This document shows positions 44,848 to 53,366 of a DNA stretch of 64,000 nucleotides, in pieces. A model generated the notes under the pieces. The model ran no database searches. It had not been told where the DNA came from and saw nothing but the letters and a program-made list of their open reading frames with translations. Position numbers and translations under genes: made by a program. How positions within the stretch are numbered: position 1 is the stretch's first letter; each line of letters begins with the position of its first letter. Source of the DNA: Micromonospora parathelypteridis (GTDB lineage: Bacteria > Actinomycetota > Actinomycetes > Mycobacteriales > Micromonosporaceae); contig NZ_JACHDP010000001.1 in the NCBI RefSeq assembly GCF_014201145.1, positions 1,240,001 through 1,304,000 of the forward strand, in the 5' to 3' direction.

Positions 44848-47058
44848 TCAGTTGGCGGTGGGTCGGAAGGCGACGGTGTCTCCGTCGACGGTGGCGACAC
44901 CGGCGACGCTGAGCTCCTGGTCGTCGGTGAAGGGTGAGCTGGTGCCGAAGTACGTGGTGGTGCCGCTGACCTGCACTCGGCCCCGGGCCTCGAACTGTGT
45001 GCCGACCTGGGCGGTGTCCGGTCCGGTCAGCTCGACGGCGAGCCGCGGGTAGTCGAGGATCTTCCAGGTGACCTTCTGCCCGGCGCTCGCGTTGTAGTAG
45101 CGGAACGGGCAACCCTCCGGTGCGGCGACGGTCTGCTTGGCGCACTCGTCGAGCCAGGCCCGCACCCGGGCTTCGACGGCCTCGACCGCCGACGGCTTGA
45201 GCACCGGGACCAGTTGGAGGGTGGCCGCGCTCTGCCCCGGGCCGACCGTCACGGTCGTGCTCGGTGTCTCGCTGAGGGCGGTGGACGGGCCGGTCGCGGT
45301 GTAGCCGCCGGGCAGCAGCACCAGCGCGGGCCCCTCGGTGGCGGCCGGCAGGGCCACCCCGTTGAGCTGCACCCCGGGGCCGGCGACCGGGACGTCGAGC
45401 GGGATCAACCCACCGAGCAGTTGCCAGCCGTGGAACAGCCCGACGGTGGCTTCCTCGTCGCGGTGCAGCCCTACGGTGACGGTGTGCCGCTCATCGCCGA
45501 GCCGGTACGCCACGGCGGCGGTGGCGCTGTCGCCGTCGCGCTCCAGCGAGTTGATCTCGACGTCGGTCGGCGGTTGGTAGCCTTCGCCCTTCAACAGTTG
45601 GGCGAGCAGTTTGCGATCAGTGACGCTGCTCTGGTCACCCAGGAAGTCGAGCGCGGCGTCGCTGTCCCGGTCGGCGAGCGCGGAGAAGTAGCCCTCGACC
45701 GTTGCCTGGGGCCGGAAGAACGCCCACTGCACCACGCCGAGCCCGCCGGTGCCGACGCAGGCGGCGAGCACCAGAGCGCCGACCAGGAGCCAGGTCCGCC
45801 GGCTGCCGACCGGACCGGAGTTGCCGAACAGCCGCTCGGCGGTGACCGGAGCGGCCTCGGGCGTCCCCGGCGCGCCGGCCACCGACGCCAGCTCCAGTTG
45901 GTCCAGCCGGAGTTCGTGTGGCGGGTGGGTGGCGCAGACCGCCTCGTCCCAACCACTGCGACCGCTCTCGAAGGACAGTCGGCGCTCCAGGATGCGCCGC
46001 ATGCCGTCGACGTGGCCGGTGAGCACCGCACCGAGGTCGGCCCGGTACTCGGCCGCGCGGACGTCGCGGGCGTGCAGCGGCAGCACCACGTAACGCATGG
46101 TCAGCAGCACCGGCCAGAAGAACAGGAAGACCACGAAGTTGGTGGCCGGGTGCGGGAAGGTCCGCATCAGCCAGGTCGGCAGGGCGTGCGCGAGGGTCAG
46201 CGGCAGGCCGACACCACGGACGAAGGCGCTGGTGATCTCGTCCCCGGTGCGCCAGTGCACCAACTCGTGGCTGAGCAGCGCGGCGACCTCGTCGTCCGGT
46301 TCGGTCAGCACGGCGGTCGTGACCACCACGTGCCGGGCGTACGTTCGGGCGTTGCTCAGGACGGGGTCGTCCTCCATCAGCAGCCGCGGCACGCTCGGCA
46401 GGCCGAGTCGCCGGGCGGATTCGTCCAGGATCGGGCGCAGTCGCGCGGACTCCCGGCGGCTGGGCTGACGGGCGCCGGAGACCACCAGCAGGCGTGGTTC
46501 CAGCAACACCCGGTAGAGCGTGTAGAGCACGCCGATCAGCGCCGCCGCGACGACCATGCCGACCAGCCCGGTGAACAGCGCGAACGGCTCGTCGGTGGTG
46601 CCCAGCCAGGGCAGCACCAGCACGGAGAGGAAACCGGCCAGGAACCCGACGACGAAGCCGACGACGCCGCCGAGGACCCCGCCGGAGCGGCTCAGGAACG
46701 CCTCCAGCAGCGAGCCGATCAGCGGGGCGTCGCGCAGCACCGAGGGCACCTGGTCGTCGGCGCCGAGCCCGCCGGCGAAGAGGCCGACGGCGGCGAGGCT
46801 GAGGCCACCCCAGAACGCCAGCAGCAGTGCGATCGGCAGGTAGAACCAGGTGGCGACGAAAGCCCCGAGCACGCCCCGCCAGTCCCGCACGATCCCGGCG
46901 CGCAGCCAGACCAGCGCGCTGGGGAAGCCGGGTGGCCGGTCGGCGAACCCGCCGGTGGGCGGCGGCGTGTCGTCCGCCGGCGGTTCGGCCGCCCGCACGT
47001 CGAGCTGCGGCACGGTAGGCGGCGTGCCCTCCGGCGGCACGGTGTGCGGCTCGGTCAT
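44848..47058 (-). CDS. M48 family membrane metalloprotease with extracytoplasmic C-terminal region
   Basis: A 736-residue HtpX/Ste24-type protease. After a Pro-rich cytoplasmic leader come two or three helices and a G/V-rich segment (GGVVGFVVGFLAGFL). The zinc site is HELVH in VAALLSHELVHWRTGDE, with the third ligand Glu in VRAAEYRADL. After another helix (TWLLVGALVLAACVGTGGLG, near residue 420) lies a ~300-residue part absent from HtpX: an NTF2/DUF4878-like region (FSALADRDSDAALDFLGDQ) and a C-terminal beta domain. ATG 47058 has AAGGAG upstream. It probably acts on membrane proteins under stress, with the tail sensing or binding outside. Confidence 0.82.
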   Translation of the reverse strand: MTEPHTVPPEGTPPTVPQLDVRAAEPPADDTPPPTGGFADRPPGFPSALVWLRAGIVRDWRGVLGAFVATWFYLPIALLLAFWGGLSLAAVGLFAGGLGADDQVPSVLRDAPLIGSLLEAFLSRSGGVLGGVVGFVVGFLAGFLSVLVLPWLGTTDEPFALFTGLVGMVVAAALIGVLYTLYRVLLEPRLLVVSGARQPSRRESARLRPILDESARRLGLPSVPRLLMEDDPVLSNARTYARHVVVTTAVLTEPDDEVAALLSHELVHWRTGDEITSAFVRGVGLPLTLAHALPTWLMRTFPHPATNFVVFLFFWPVLLTMRYVVLPLHARDVRAAEYRADLGAVLTGHVDGMRRILERRLSFESGRSGWDEAVCATHPPHELRLDQLELASVAGAPGTPEAAPVTAERLFGNSGPVGSRRTWLLVGALVLAACVGTGGLGVVQWAFFRPQATVEGYFSALADRDSDAALDFLGDQSSVTDRKLLAQLLKGEGYQPPTDVEINSLERDGDSATAAVAYRLGDERHTVTVGLHRDEEATVGLFHGWQLLGGLIPLDVPVAGPGVQLNGVALPAATEGPALVLLPGGYTATGPSTALSETPSTTVTVGPGQSAATLQLVPVLKPSAVEAVEARVRAWLDECAKQTVAAPEGCPFRYYNASAGQKVTWKILDYPRLAVELTGPDTAQVGTQFEARGRVQVSGTTTYFGTSSPFTDDQELSVAGVATVDGDTVAFRPTAN

Positions 47059-47215
47059 GCGCGCTGCTCCTTCGGAAATCACGTCTGTCGGGAATGGACA
47101 GCCGGAGCAGGTTATCGAGCGTGTCCGATGTCCGCCACACCGTTACGGGTGGGAAGTCGGCAATCCGACGTGGCCGCGCGGGTGGTCCGGGCTCGAACCA
47201 CCCGCGCGGACCAGG

Positions 47216-48001
47216 TCAGAGCGCCAGGCAGTTGGGTCGCACCGGGCCGTCGACCAGGGCGCCACGCACGATGGTGTACGACGTCCCGTCGAGCACCAGG
47301 CCCAGGTGCCCGACCACCCGCAGCGGGCAGTACGCCTGGATGAGGACGTTCGTCGCGCCATCGTTGACGACGGCGTTCCCGGTCGGGCGGATCAGCTCGT
47401 CCTGCAGCGTGCGGATGGTGGTGTAGCGCACCGACCCGGGAGTGTCGTCGCCGGCGTTGAGGTCGGCGAGGAACGCGGAGCCGATGGTCATCTGTTGGCA
47501 GGCCACGATGCCGGCGCAGCTGCCCAGGCCGAGGAACGCCACGATGTTGGCCACGTAGGTGCCGTACTGCGGTGAGCCCAGGCTGACGTACCGGCCGACG
47601 GTGGCGGTGCCGCCGAGCCGTTTGAGGTAGTAGCGGGCGACCAGTCCGCCCTCGGAGTGCGCGACGAGGTCCACGGCGGCCGCGCCGGTGCTGGCGCGGA
47701 CCTGGTTGACGTAGGTGGCGAACGCGCGGGCGGAGGTGGGGATGTCGCCGAGACCCAACCCGGGCAACTGGTAGATGAAGGCGCGGTAGCCGTCACCGCG
47801 CAGGCGGGCGGCGATCGGCTCGTACGCGACGGCGACGCCGCTGAGCCCGCCGACCACGATCACCGGGTTGGCGGCGGCAGCGGCTTTCGGGGCGGCCACG
47901 GGATCGGCGGGGGCCACGGGATCGGCGGTCGCCGGGGTGGTGAAGGTGAGCAGGGCCGCGGTGACGAGGGCCAGGACGAGGGCGGTCTTTCGGAGCAGCA
48001 T
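47216..48001 (-). CDS. Secreted alpha/beta-hydrolase lipase/esterase
   Basis: A 261-residue secreted lipase-like protein. A signal peptide of ~26 residues (LVLALVTAALLTFTTPATA) is followed by an Ala-rich linker. The oxyanion-side strand is NPVIVVGGLSGVAVAYEPI, and the nucleophile Ser is in DLVAHSEGGLVARYYLK. The later VNDGATNVLIQAYCPLRVVGH (recognised by VNDG...VGH) holds the likely Asp and His. It resembles the EstA/LipA-type lipases of Bacillus and Streptomyces. ATG 48001 has GGAGG upstream. A disulfide is likely among the four Cys. Confidence 0.88.
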   Translation of the reverse strand: MLLRKTALVLALVTAALLTFTTPATADPVAPADPVAAPKAAAAANPVIVVGGLSGVAVAYEPIAARLRGDGYRAFIYQLPGLGLGDIPTSARAFATYVNQVRASTGAAAVDLVAHSEGGLVARYYLKRLGGTATVGRYVSLGSPQYGTYVANIVAFLGLGSCAGIVACQQMTIGSAFLADLNAGDDTPGSVRYTTIRTLQDELIRPTGNAVVNDGATNVLIQAYCPLRVVGHLGLVLDGTSYTIVRGALVDGPVRPNCLAL

Positions 48002-48199
48002 CGCTGCACCTCCGGGGGGAGGCACCCGGCGAACCGGGCAGGTGGGTGGGGGTGTCCGGTCGACCGTGCGACGATGATGCCCGCAACAATTTGGAAACGT
48101 CAATGACTTGTTACGCGCCAGTAACCCGTTGTTCCGGCGGGGGCGCAAACGGGCATACCGTCAAGCTCCATATCGGACCTGGTCGGTGGCTGGCATGCT

Positions 48200-49561
48200 G
48201 TGGCCGTGGCTGTCGACAAACCCACCGCGCACCAGCTGCGAGTGATGCCGTGGTGGCTGGTCCTGGTCGGCCTGCTGGTCGCCGCGGCCCTGGGCTGGCT
48301 CGTGCTGGACCTGCTGCTCACCGAGGCCGACCGGGCCAGCCAGCCGGACACCCGCGCCACTCTGCGCATCGACGCGATCCGCACCGGCCTGACCGTCGTC
48401 GCCGGCACCGGCGGAGGGCTCGCGCTGCTGCTGGCCGCGCGGCGACAGTGGATCACCGAGCGCGCCCAGCGACACCAGGAGGACGTCGCCGCCCAGGACC
48501 AGGCACACCGGGACCGGGTGCAGTCGCACGCCGAGGCGGTGGCCGTAGCCGCGCAGCGCCACCAGGATCGGCAGTCCAGCGCGGCCGAACATGACGCGGC
48601 CGAGCGTCGGCTGACCGAGCTCTACACCCGCGCGGTCGAGTTGCTCGGCAACGACAGCGCGGCGGTACGCCTCGGCGGTCTGCACGCGCTGGAGCGCCTC
48701 GGTCAGGACAATCCGGGGCAGCGCCCGACGATCGCGGCGGTGCTCTGCGCGTACCTGCGGATGCCGGCGGGCAACGGCGAGCCGCGCGAGACGGAGGTTC
48801 GGCGCACCGCGCAGCGCGTGCTCACCCGGCACCTGCGCGCGGACGACGCGGCCTACTGGCCGGAGGTCACGCTGGATCTGGCCGGAGCCCGGCTGGTCGA
48901 CTTCGACGCCGCCGGCTGCACGCTGGTCGACGCGAACTTCACGGCGGCGGCGTTCACCGGCACGACCACCTTCGCGGGCGCGGCGGCGCGGGGGCGTCTC
49001 CTGCTCGGGGCGGCGGTCTTCGGTGACGTGGTCTTCGACGATCTCAACGCCGACGGGGAGGTCGTGCTGGACGGTGCTCGCGTCGGCGGTTCGGCCAGCT
49101 TCGACGGGGCCGCGTTCGACGGCCTGTCCTGCCGGCGGTCCAGCTTCGCCGGCCCGGCCTCATTTCGTCGGGCGACCTTTGGTCAGCCGACCAGCTTCGA
49201 CGCGACCCGCTTCGAGGAGGACGCCACCTTCCGGGAGGCCGAGTTCGTCGGCGCCCTGTCGATGGAGCACACCGAGTTCGGCGGGTCGGCCAGCTTCCAC
49301 GCCGTCCGTTTCACGAACATGGCGCTGTTCCGCTGGACGATCTTCGGCGCGGAGGCGCTGTTCGACCGCGCCCGCTTCACCGACGCGGCGAACTTCGGCC
49401 GGGCCCGGTTCCACAGCATGGCCAGCTTCCGCGACGCTCAGTTCAGCCGGCCACCGCAGGTCGACCAGGCCCGGGCGGTGACCGATCCTGGTCACCGGTG
49501 GCCGACCGGCGCCGTGGTCGAACGACTCGACGACGATTGGCTGCTGCTGGTCGACCGCTGA
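48200..49561 (+). CDS. Pentapeptide-repeat membrane protein
   Basis: A 453-residue protein with two membrane helices at ~18-40 and ~62-80. A long polar helix rich in Gln/His/Arg (~82-140, probably coiled coil) follows, then a conserved RRLTELYTRAVELLGNDSAAVRLGG segment that marks a widespread actinobacterial family. About 16 right-handed beta-helix pentapeptide repeats come last, many with central Phe (ASFDGAAFDG, ATFREAEFVG, ALFDRARFTD). The role is unknown; some relatives mimic DNA, but here the repeats are tethered to the membrane. The GTG at 48206 is an alternative start. Confidence 0.85.
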   Translation: MAVAVDKPTAHQLRVMPWWLVLVGLLVAAALGWLVLDLLLTEADRASQPDTRATLRIDAIRTGLTVVAGTGGGLALLLAARRQWITERAQRHQEDVAAQDQAHRDRVQSHAEAVAVAAQRHQDRQSSAAEHDAAERRLTELYTRAVELLGNDSAAVRLGGLHALERLGQDNPGQRPTIAAVLCAYLRMPAGNGEPRETEVRRTAQRVLTRHLRADDAAYWPEVTLDLAGARLVDFDAAGCTLVDANFTAAAFTGTTTFAGAAARGRLLLGAAVFGDVVFDDLNADGEVVLDGARVGGSASFDGAAFDGLSCRRSSFAGPASFRRATFGQPTSFDATRFEEDATFREAEFVGALSMEHTEFGGSASFHAVRFTNMALFRWTIFGAEALFDRARFTDAANFGRARFHSMASFRDAQFSRPPQVDQARAVTDPGHRWPTGAVVERLDDDWLLLVDR

Positions 49562-49569
49562 ACGGCGGG

Positions 49570-50151
49570 TCAGCGGGTGGCGGCTGAGGGACGCAATCCG
49601 TCCAGGGCCACACCGAGCACCCGGTCGCGCTGCTCGGACGACGGGAACTGGGCCATGGTGAGACCGCTGATCAACCGCACCACGTCGTCGAAGCCGATGT
49701 CGTCGCGGACCACGCCGGCGGCCTGCGCGCGACTCATCAGCGGCTCACCGGCGGCGTAGATCTCCGTGCGGCAACTGGCGAAGATCTCGGAGTCGTGCAG
49801 CAACTGCTCGGCGAGCGCCCGCTTGGTGGCGACGTACGCGACGAACCGGTGCAGCCAGGCGACGAGGGCGTCCCACGGGGGCAGTTCGGCCAGGTCCTCG
49901 GCGGAGCGGCTCAGCGCCCGGACCTCCTCGACGTAGACCGCCTCGAACAGGTGACGGCGCGTGGGGAAGTTGCGGTAGAGCGTGCCGATGCCCACGCTGG
50001 CCCGGCGGGCCACGTCCTCCAGGGAGGCGGCCGCTCCGTTCTCGGCGAACGCCTCGCGCGCCGCAGCGATCAGGGCGTCGTAGTTGCGCCGCGCGTCGGC
50101 CCGCTTGGGCCGCTGCGCGAAGACCTCGGGCACCTGCCCCGCGCTGGTCAT
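49570..50151 (-). CDS. TetR/AcrR family repressor
   Basis: A 193-residue regulator. The N-terminal HTH is in DALIAAAREAFAENGAAASL and EDVARRASVGIGTLYRNFPTRRHLFEAVY; the C-terminal domain is of the SbtR/TetR_C type (LAEQLLHDSEIFASCRTEIY). It is divergent from an MFS efflux gene, with three palindromes in between, so it most likely represses itself and the pump and is released by a drug-like ligand. ATG 50151 follows GAGGTG; a GTG at 50163 is possible. Confidence 0.9.
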   Translation of the reverse strand: MTSAGQVPEVFAQRPKRADARRNYDALIAAAREAFAENGAAASLEDVARRASVGIGTLYRNFPTRRHLFEAVYVEEVRALSRSAEDLAELPPWDALVAWLHRFVAYVATKRALAEQLLHDSEIFASCRTEIYAAGEPLMSRAQAAGVVRDDIGFDDVVRLISGLTMAQFPSSEQRDRVLGVALDGLRPSAATR

Positions 50152-50181
50152 GACGTGCGTCACCTCACCTTGGTTGCATCC

Positions 50182-50243
50182 GGAGGCAACCCTCCGCTAG
50201 CTTAGTGGAGGCACCCCTCCGGAATCCCGGAGGCCTGCCTCCG
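50182..50243. promoter_or_regulatory. Triple palindromic operator for the TetR/MFS pair
   Basis: Three related palindromes: GGAGG-CAAC-CCTCC (50182-50195), GGAGG-CACC-CCTCC (50207-50220) and CGGAGGC-CT-GCCTCCG (50228-50243). Their centres are 25 and 22 bp apart. TAGCTTA-like promoter boxes lie between and after them. Sole space between the divergent repressor and pump genes. Confidence 0.75.
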
Positions 50244-50369
50244 GTTAGCTTACCTCGGGACCCGCCCGATCGCCGCCTGGCCACCCGATCGCCCGGACCC
50301 GACATCAGAGCCCGTCACCGACGGCGGGCGACAAGCCTCCTTCCGTACGTAATCAGGGAGTTTTCTCTC

Positions 50370-51836
50370 GTGGCAGTGACTTCCCGACGCAGCTCGCGTC
50401 GGCTCACCTTCACCGTGCTCGCGGCCGGTGCCGGGTTCTTCGCGATGCTCCAGTCGCTGATCACCCCGGTGCTGCCGACCATCCAGCAGGACCTGCACAC
50501 CTCTCAGAACACCGTGACCTGGGTCCTGACCGCCTACCTGCTCTCCGCGTCGATCTTCACGCCGATCCTCGGACGAGTCGGCGACATGGTGGGCAAGGAG
50601 CGGATGCTGGTCGTCTCGCTCGCCGCGCTCGCCCTCGGCTGCCTCCTGGCCGCCATCGCGCCGAACATCGGCGTCCTCATCATCGCCCGGGTCGTGCAGG
50701 GCATCGGCGGGGCGGTCTTCCCGCTGTCGTTCGGCATCATCCGCGACGAGTTCCCGGCCGCGCGGGTCTCCTCCGCCGTCGCCGCCATCTCGGCGATCGT
50801 CGCCGCCGGCGGTGGGCTCGGCATCGTGCTGGCCGGCCCGATCGTCACGGCGTTGGACTACCGGTGGCTGTTCTGGATCCCGATGGTCGTCGTCGGGCTC
50901 ACCGCCGTCGCCGCCCACCTCTTCGTCCCCGAGTCGCCGGTCCGTACCCCCGGACGCATCGACTGGCGCGCCACCCTGCTGCTCTCCGGCTGGCTGGTCG
51001 CGCTGCTGCTGCCGATCAGCCAGGGCGCGGCCTGGGGCTGGACCTCTCCCCGGGTCATCGGCCTGCTGGCGCTCGCCGTGGTGCTCCTGGTCAGCTGGCT
51101 GATCTCCGAGGTGCGCTCGGCCAACCCGCTGATCGACATGCGGATGATGCGCCTGCCCGGCGTCTGGACCACCAACCTGGTCGCGCTGCTCTACGGCGCG
51201 TCGATGTTCTCCATCTACGCGTTTCTCCCCCAGTTCGTGCAGACCCCGACCGTCGCCGGCTACGGCTTCGGCGCCAGCATCAGCCAGGCCGGTCTGCTCA
51301 TGCTGCCGATGCTCGTCGCGATGTTCGTCGCCGGCCTGGTCGCCGGTCGGCTCCAGGCCGTCTTCAGCGCCAAGGCGCAGCTCGCCACCGGTGCCGCGTT
51401 CAACGTGGCCGCCTCCGCGATGCTCGCCACCGCGCACGACACCCGCTGGGAGGTCGCCGTCGCCGGTGGCCTGGTCGGCCTCGGCATCGGTCTGGCCTTC
51501 GCGTCGATGGCCAACCTGATCGTCGCCAGCGTGCCCGCCAGCCAGACCGGCGTGGCGACCGGCATGAACGCCAACATCCGCACCATCGGAGGCGCAATCG
51601 GCGCCGCCGTGGTCAGCGGCGTGATCACCGCGAACCCGCAGGCCAACGGCCTGCCCCGGGAGGCCGGCTTCACGACAGGGTTTCTGGTCCTCACGGCGAT
51701 CGCCCTGGCCGCCGCGCTCGCGGCGCTGGCCGTCCCGTCCGCCCGGCGGGCGTCGTCCGGTCGCCGGCCGTCCACCGCGACGATCGTCGAGTCGGAGCTA
51801 GCCGGCGAGTTCGCCACCATGCCAGCTACCCGCTGA
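50370..51836 (+). CDS. MFS transporter, DHA2-like multidrug efflux
   Basis: A 488-residue transporter with about 14 hydrophobic helices. Motif A lies between helices 2 and 3 (LGRVGDMVGKERMLV), and the antiporter motif C-like segment GGGLGIVLAGPIV is in helix 5. TVTWVLTAYLLSASIFTPI is typical of EmrB/QacA relatives. Drug/proton antiport is inferred from the family and from the divergent TetR gene. GTG 50370 has AGGGAG about ten bases upstream; the longer frame would run back through the operators. Confidence 0.9.
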   Translation: MAVTSRRSSRRLTFTVLAAGAGFFAMLQSLITPVLPTIQQDLHTSQNTVTWVLTAYLLSASIFTPILGRVGDMVGKERMLVVSLAALALGCLLAAIAPNIGVLIIARVVQGIGGAVFPLSFGIIRDEFPAARVSSAVAAISAIVAAGGGLGIVLAGPIVTALDYRWLFWIPMVVVGLTAVAAHLFVPESPVRTPGRIDWRATLLLSGWLVALLLPISQGAAWGWTSPRVIGLLALAVVLLVSWLISEVRSANPLIDMRMMRLPGVWTTNLVALLYGASMFSIYAFLPQFVQTPTVAGYGFGASISQAGLLMLPMLVAMFVAGLVAGRLQAVFSAKAQLATGAAFNVAASAMLATAHDTRWEVAVAGGLVGLGIGLAFASMANLIVASVPASQTGVATGMNANIRTIGGAIGAAVVSGVITANPQANGLPREAGFTTGFLVLTAIALAAALAALAVPSARRASSGRRPSTATIVESELAGEFATMPATR

Positions 51837-51945
51837 CCCAGAGTGGAGCCCGGGGCGGTACACCGCCCCGGGCTCCGCTGTATCCGGCGGCCTCGGGAGT
51901 ACGCTGGCCGCTTCCCCGTCCGTTCCCCGTCCTCAGGATGCGCCC

Positions 51946-52932
51946 ATGTCCGAGTTGCTGACCGCCGACCGCATCGAGGAGATCGGCTCCCTGGGCTCCG
52001 AGAGCCCGGACCCGGCCGCGTTGGTCGCCGAGCTGGTGGGCGCCGTCGACGAGGGGCGGGTCGCGGACCCCGACGACACCGGGTACGCCCTGCTGGTCGC
52101 CGCGGACATCCTCACGCAGGCGGGCGACCTGGCCGACGCGCTCGCGCTGGCCACCCGCGCCATCGCCGAACAGCCGGACGATGACGGGTACGCCAGATCG
52201 ATGCGCGGTGGGCTGCTGTTGCGCCTCGGCCGGGAGGAAGAGGGCATGGCCGAGCTGTCGGCCCTGCGCCCGCTGCTGGAGACCGACCCCGACGCCACGT
52301 ACCTCATCGACGACCTGGCGGGCGCCGGCCGCACCGAGACGGCGCTGGAGTGGCTGACCGCCGCGCTGGACGCGATCCTGGAACGGACCCGGACCCAGCA
52401 GCACGAGTCCGAAGACGCGCAGGACGAGGCCGCCGCCATGATCTACGGGCTGGCCCAGGGACGGCACGACCTCCGCGAGGAGATCGGTCTGCCGCACGAC
52501 GAGTACGACAACCTCGCCGACCGGCTCCGCGCCGCGAGCAACCACGCGCTCGACGGGCTGGACGACGGCCCGGCGACGCTGCTGTTCTGGCCGCAGGCCG
52601 AGTACGACGCGCTGCTGACGCGCTGGCCCACCCTCAGCGGCAGCTACCCCGCCACCTGGGACGAGCACCGTGCCCAGATCGAGCTCGCCCTCGTCGAGGC
52701 GTCCGGGGTGGGTGGCGCGGACCTGGGTGTGGTCGTCGGCTCCGTCGCCGGGCTGACGGCCTTCGCCGAGCGGGAGGACCGCGACCCCACCGACGAGGAA
52801 ACCCAGGACGAGTACGCCGACTCGCTCACCGGGGCCGACCTCAGGTCCTGGCCGCCCGGCCGCAACGACGCCTGCTGGTGTGGATCGGGCGCCAAGTACA
52901 AGAAGTGCTGCCTGCCGCGCTCGCGCGGCTGA
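51946..52932 (+). CDS. TPR-like protein with C-terminal SEC-C zinc motif
   Basis: A 328-residue acidic protein. Residues ~35-150 are helical repeats of tetratricopeptide type (ALLVAADILTQAGDLADALA; TYLIDDLAGAGRTETALEWL). The last ~20 residues are a SEC-C motif, GRNDACWCGSGAKYKKCC, a CxC-x8-CC zinc ribbon like the SecB-binding tail of SecA. Such proteins are widespread and uncharacterised. Start ATG at 51946. It follows the MFS gene by 109 bp on the same strand. Confidence 0.85.
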   Translation: MSELLTADRIEEIGSLGSESPDPAALVAELVGAVDEGRVADPDDTGYALLVAADILTQAGDLADALALATRAIAEQPDDDGYARSMRGGLLLRLGREEEGMAELSALRPLLETDPDATYLIDDLAGAGRTETALEWLTAALDAILERTRTQQHESEDAQDEAAAMIYGLAQGRHDLREEIGLPHDEYDNLADRLRAASNHALDGLDDGPATLLFWPQAEYDALLTRWPTLSGSYPATWDEHRAQIELALVEASGVGGADLGVVVGSVAGLTAFAEREDRDPTDEETQDEYADSLTGADLRSWPPGRNDACWCGSGAKYKKCCLPRSRG

Positions 52933-52997
52933 CCGTCCCGGCCAGGGCCCATCGAGTTCAGGTCGTTTCGCGTTCAGGTCGTTTCGCGGGTGTTCCC

Positions 52998-53264
52998 TCA
53001 GGACGCTTCGCGCACCCGGACATCGGCCAGCCACACCTCGGCCAGGTCGCTGAGCGCAACGCCGAGAACCTCACTGAGGCAGACCACCGTGCCGAACGCG
53101 GGTGCCGGGAGCCGCCCCACCTCGATCTTGCGGAGCGTCTCCGGCGAGATGCCGGCCGCCAGGGCCACCTCGACGGGGCTGCGGTCACCTCGCGCGACCC
53201 GAAGCGCCGCCCCGAGACGTTGCCCCGCTGCGATCTGTGCGGGTGTGAGCGGTGGGCGAACCAT
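52998..53264 (-). CDS. XRE-type helix-turn-helix protein
   Basis: An 88-residue single-domain Cro/CI-like HTH: GQRLGAALRVARGDRSPVEV, ALAAGISPETLRKIEVGRLP and a last helix CLSEVLGVALSDLAEVWL. It is divergent from the methionine aminopeptidase gene, with 102 bp between them holding the palindrome GGTATAACTATACC. It may regulate that gene and itself. No toxin-like partner was seen. Confidence 0.85.
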   Translation of the reverse strand: MVRPPLTPAQIAAGQRLGAALRVARGDRSPVEVALAAGISPETLRKIEVGRLPAPAFGTVVCLSEVLGVALSDLAEVWLADVRVREAS

Positions 53265-53329
53265 GTGAGCAGGATAGATCCGCCTCCGCGCACCGGCAAC
53301 GCCATCACGATGGACGCGCCGAGCAGCGT

Positions 53330-53343
53330 GGTATAACTATACC
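53330..53343. promoter_or_regulatory. Palindrome GGTATAACTATACC between XRE and map genes
   Basis: Perfect 6-bp arms around a two-base centre, 23 bp before the map start and just upstream of its ribosome site. It could be both a -10 region and the operator of the divergent HTH protein. It stands out because the surroundings are over 70% GC. Confidence 0.6.
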
Positions 53344-53366
53344 GGCAACGGAAGGGAGGGTGGATC

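Noticed and set aside
49570..51836. Operators at 50182-50243 as a transposon end
   Set aside because: The three palindromes are evenly spaced within a divergent promoter and have no transposase or target duplication nearby.
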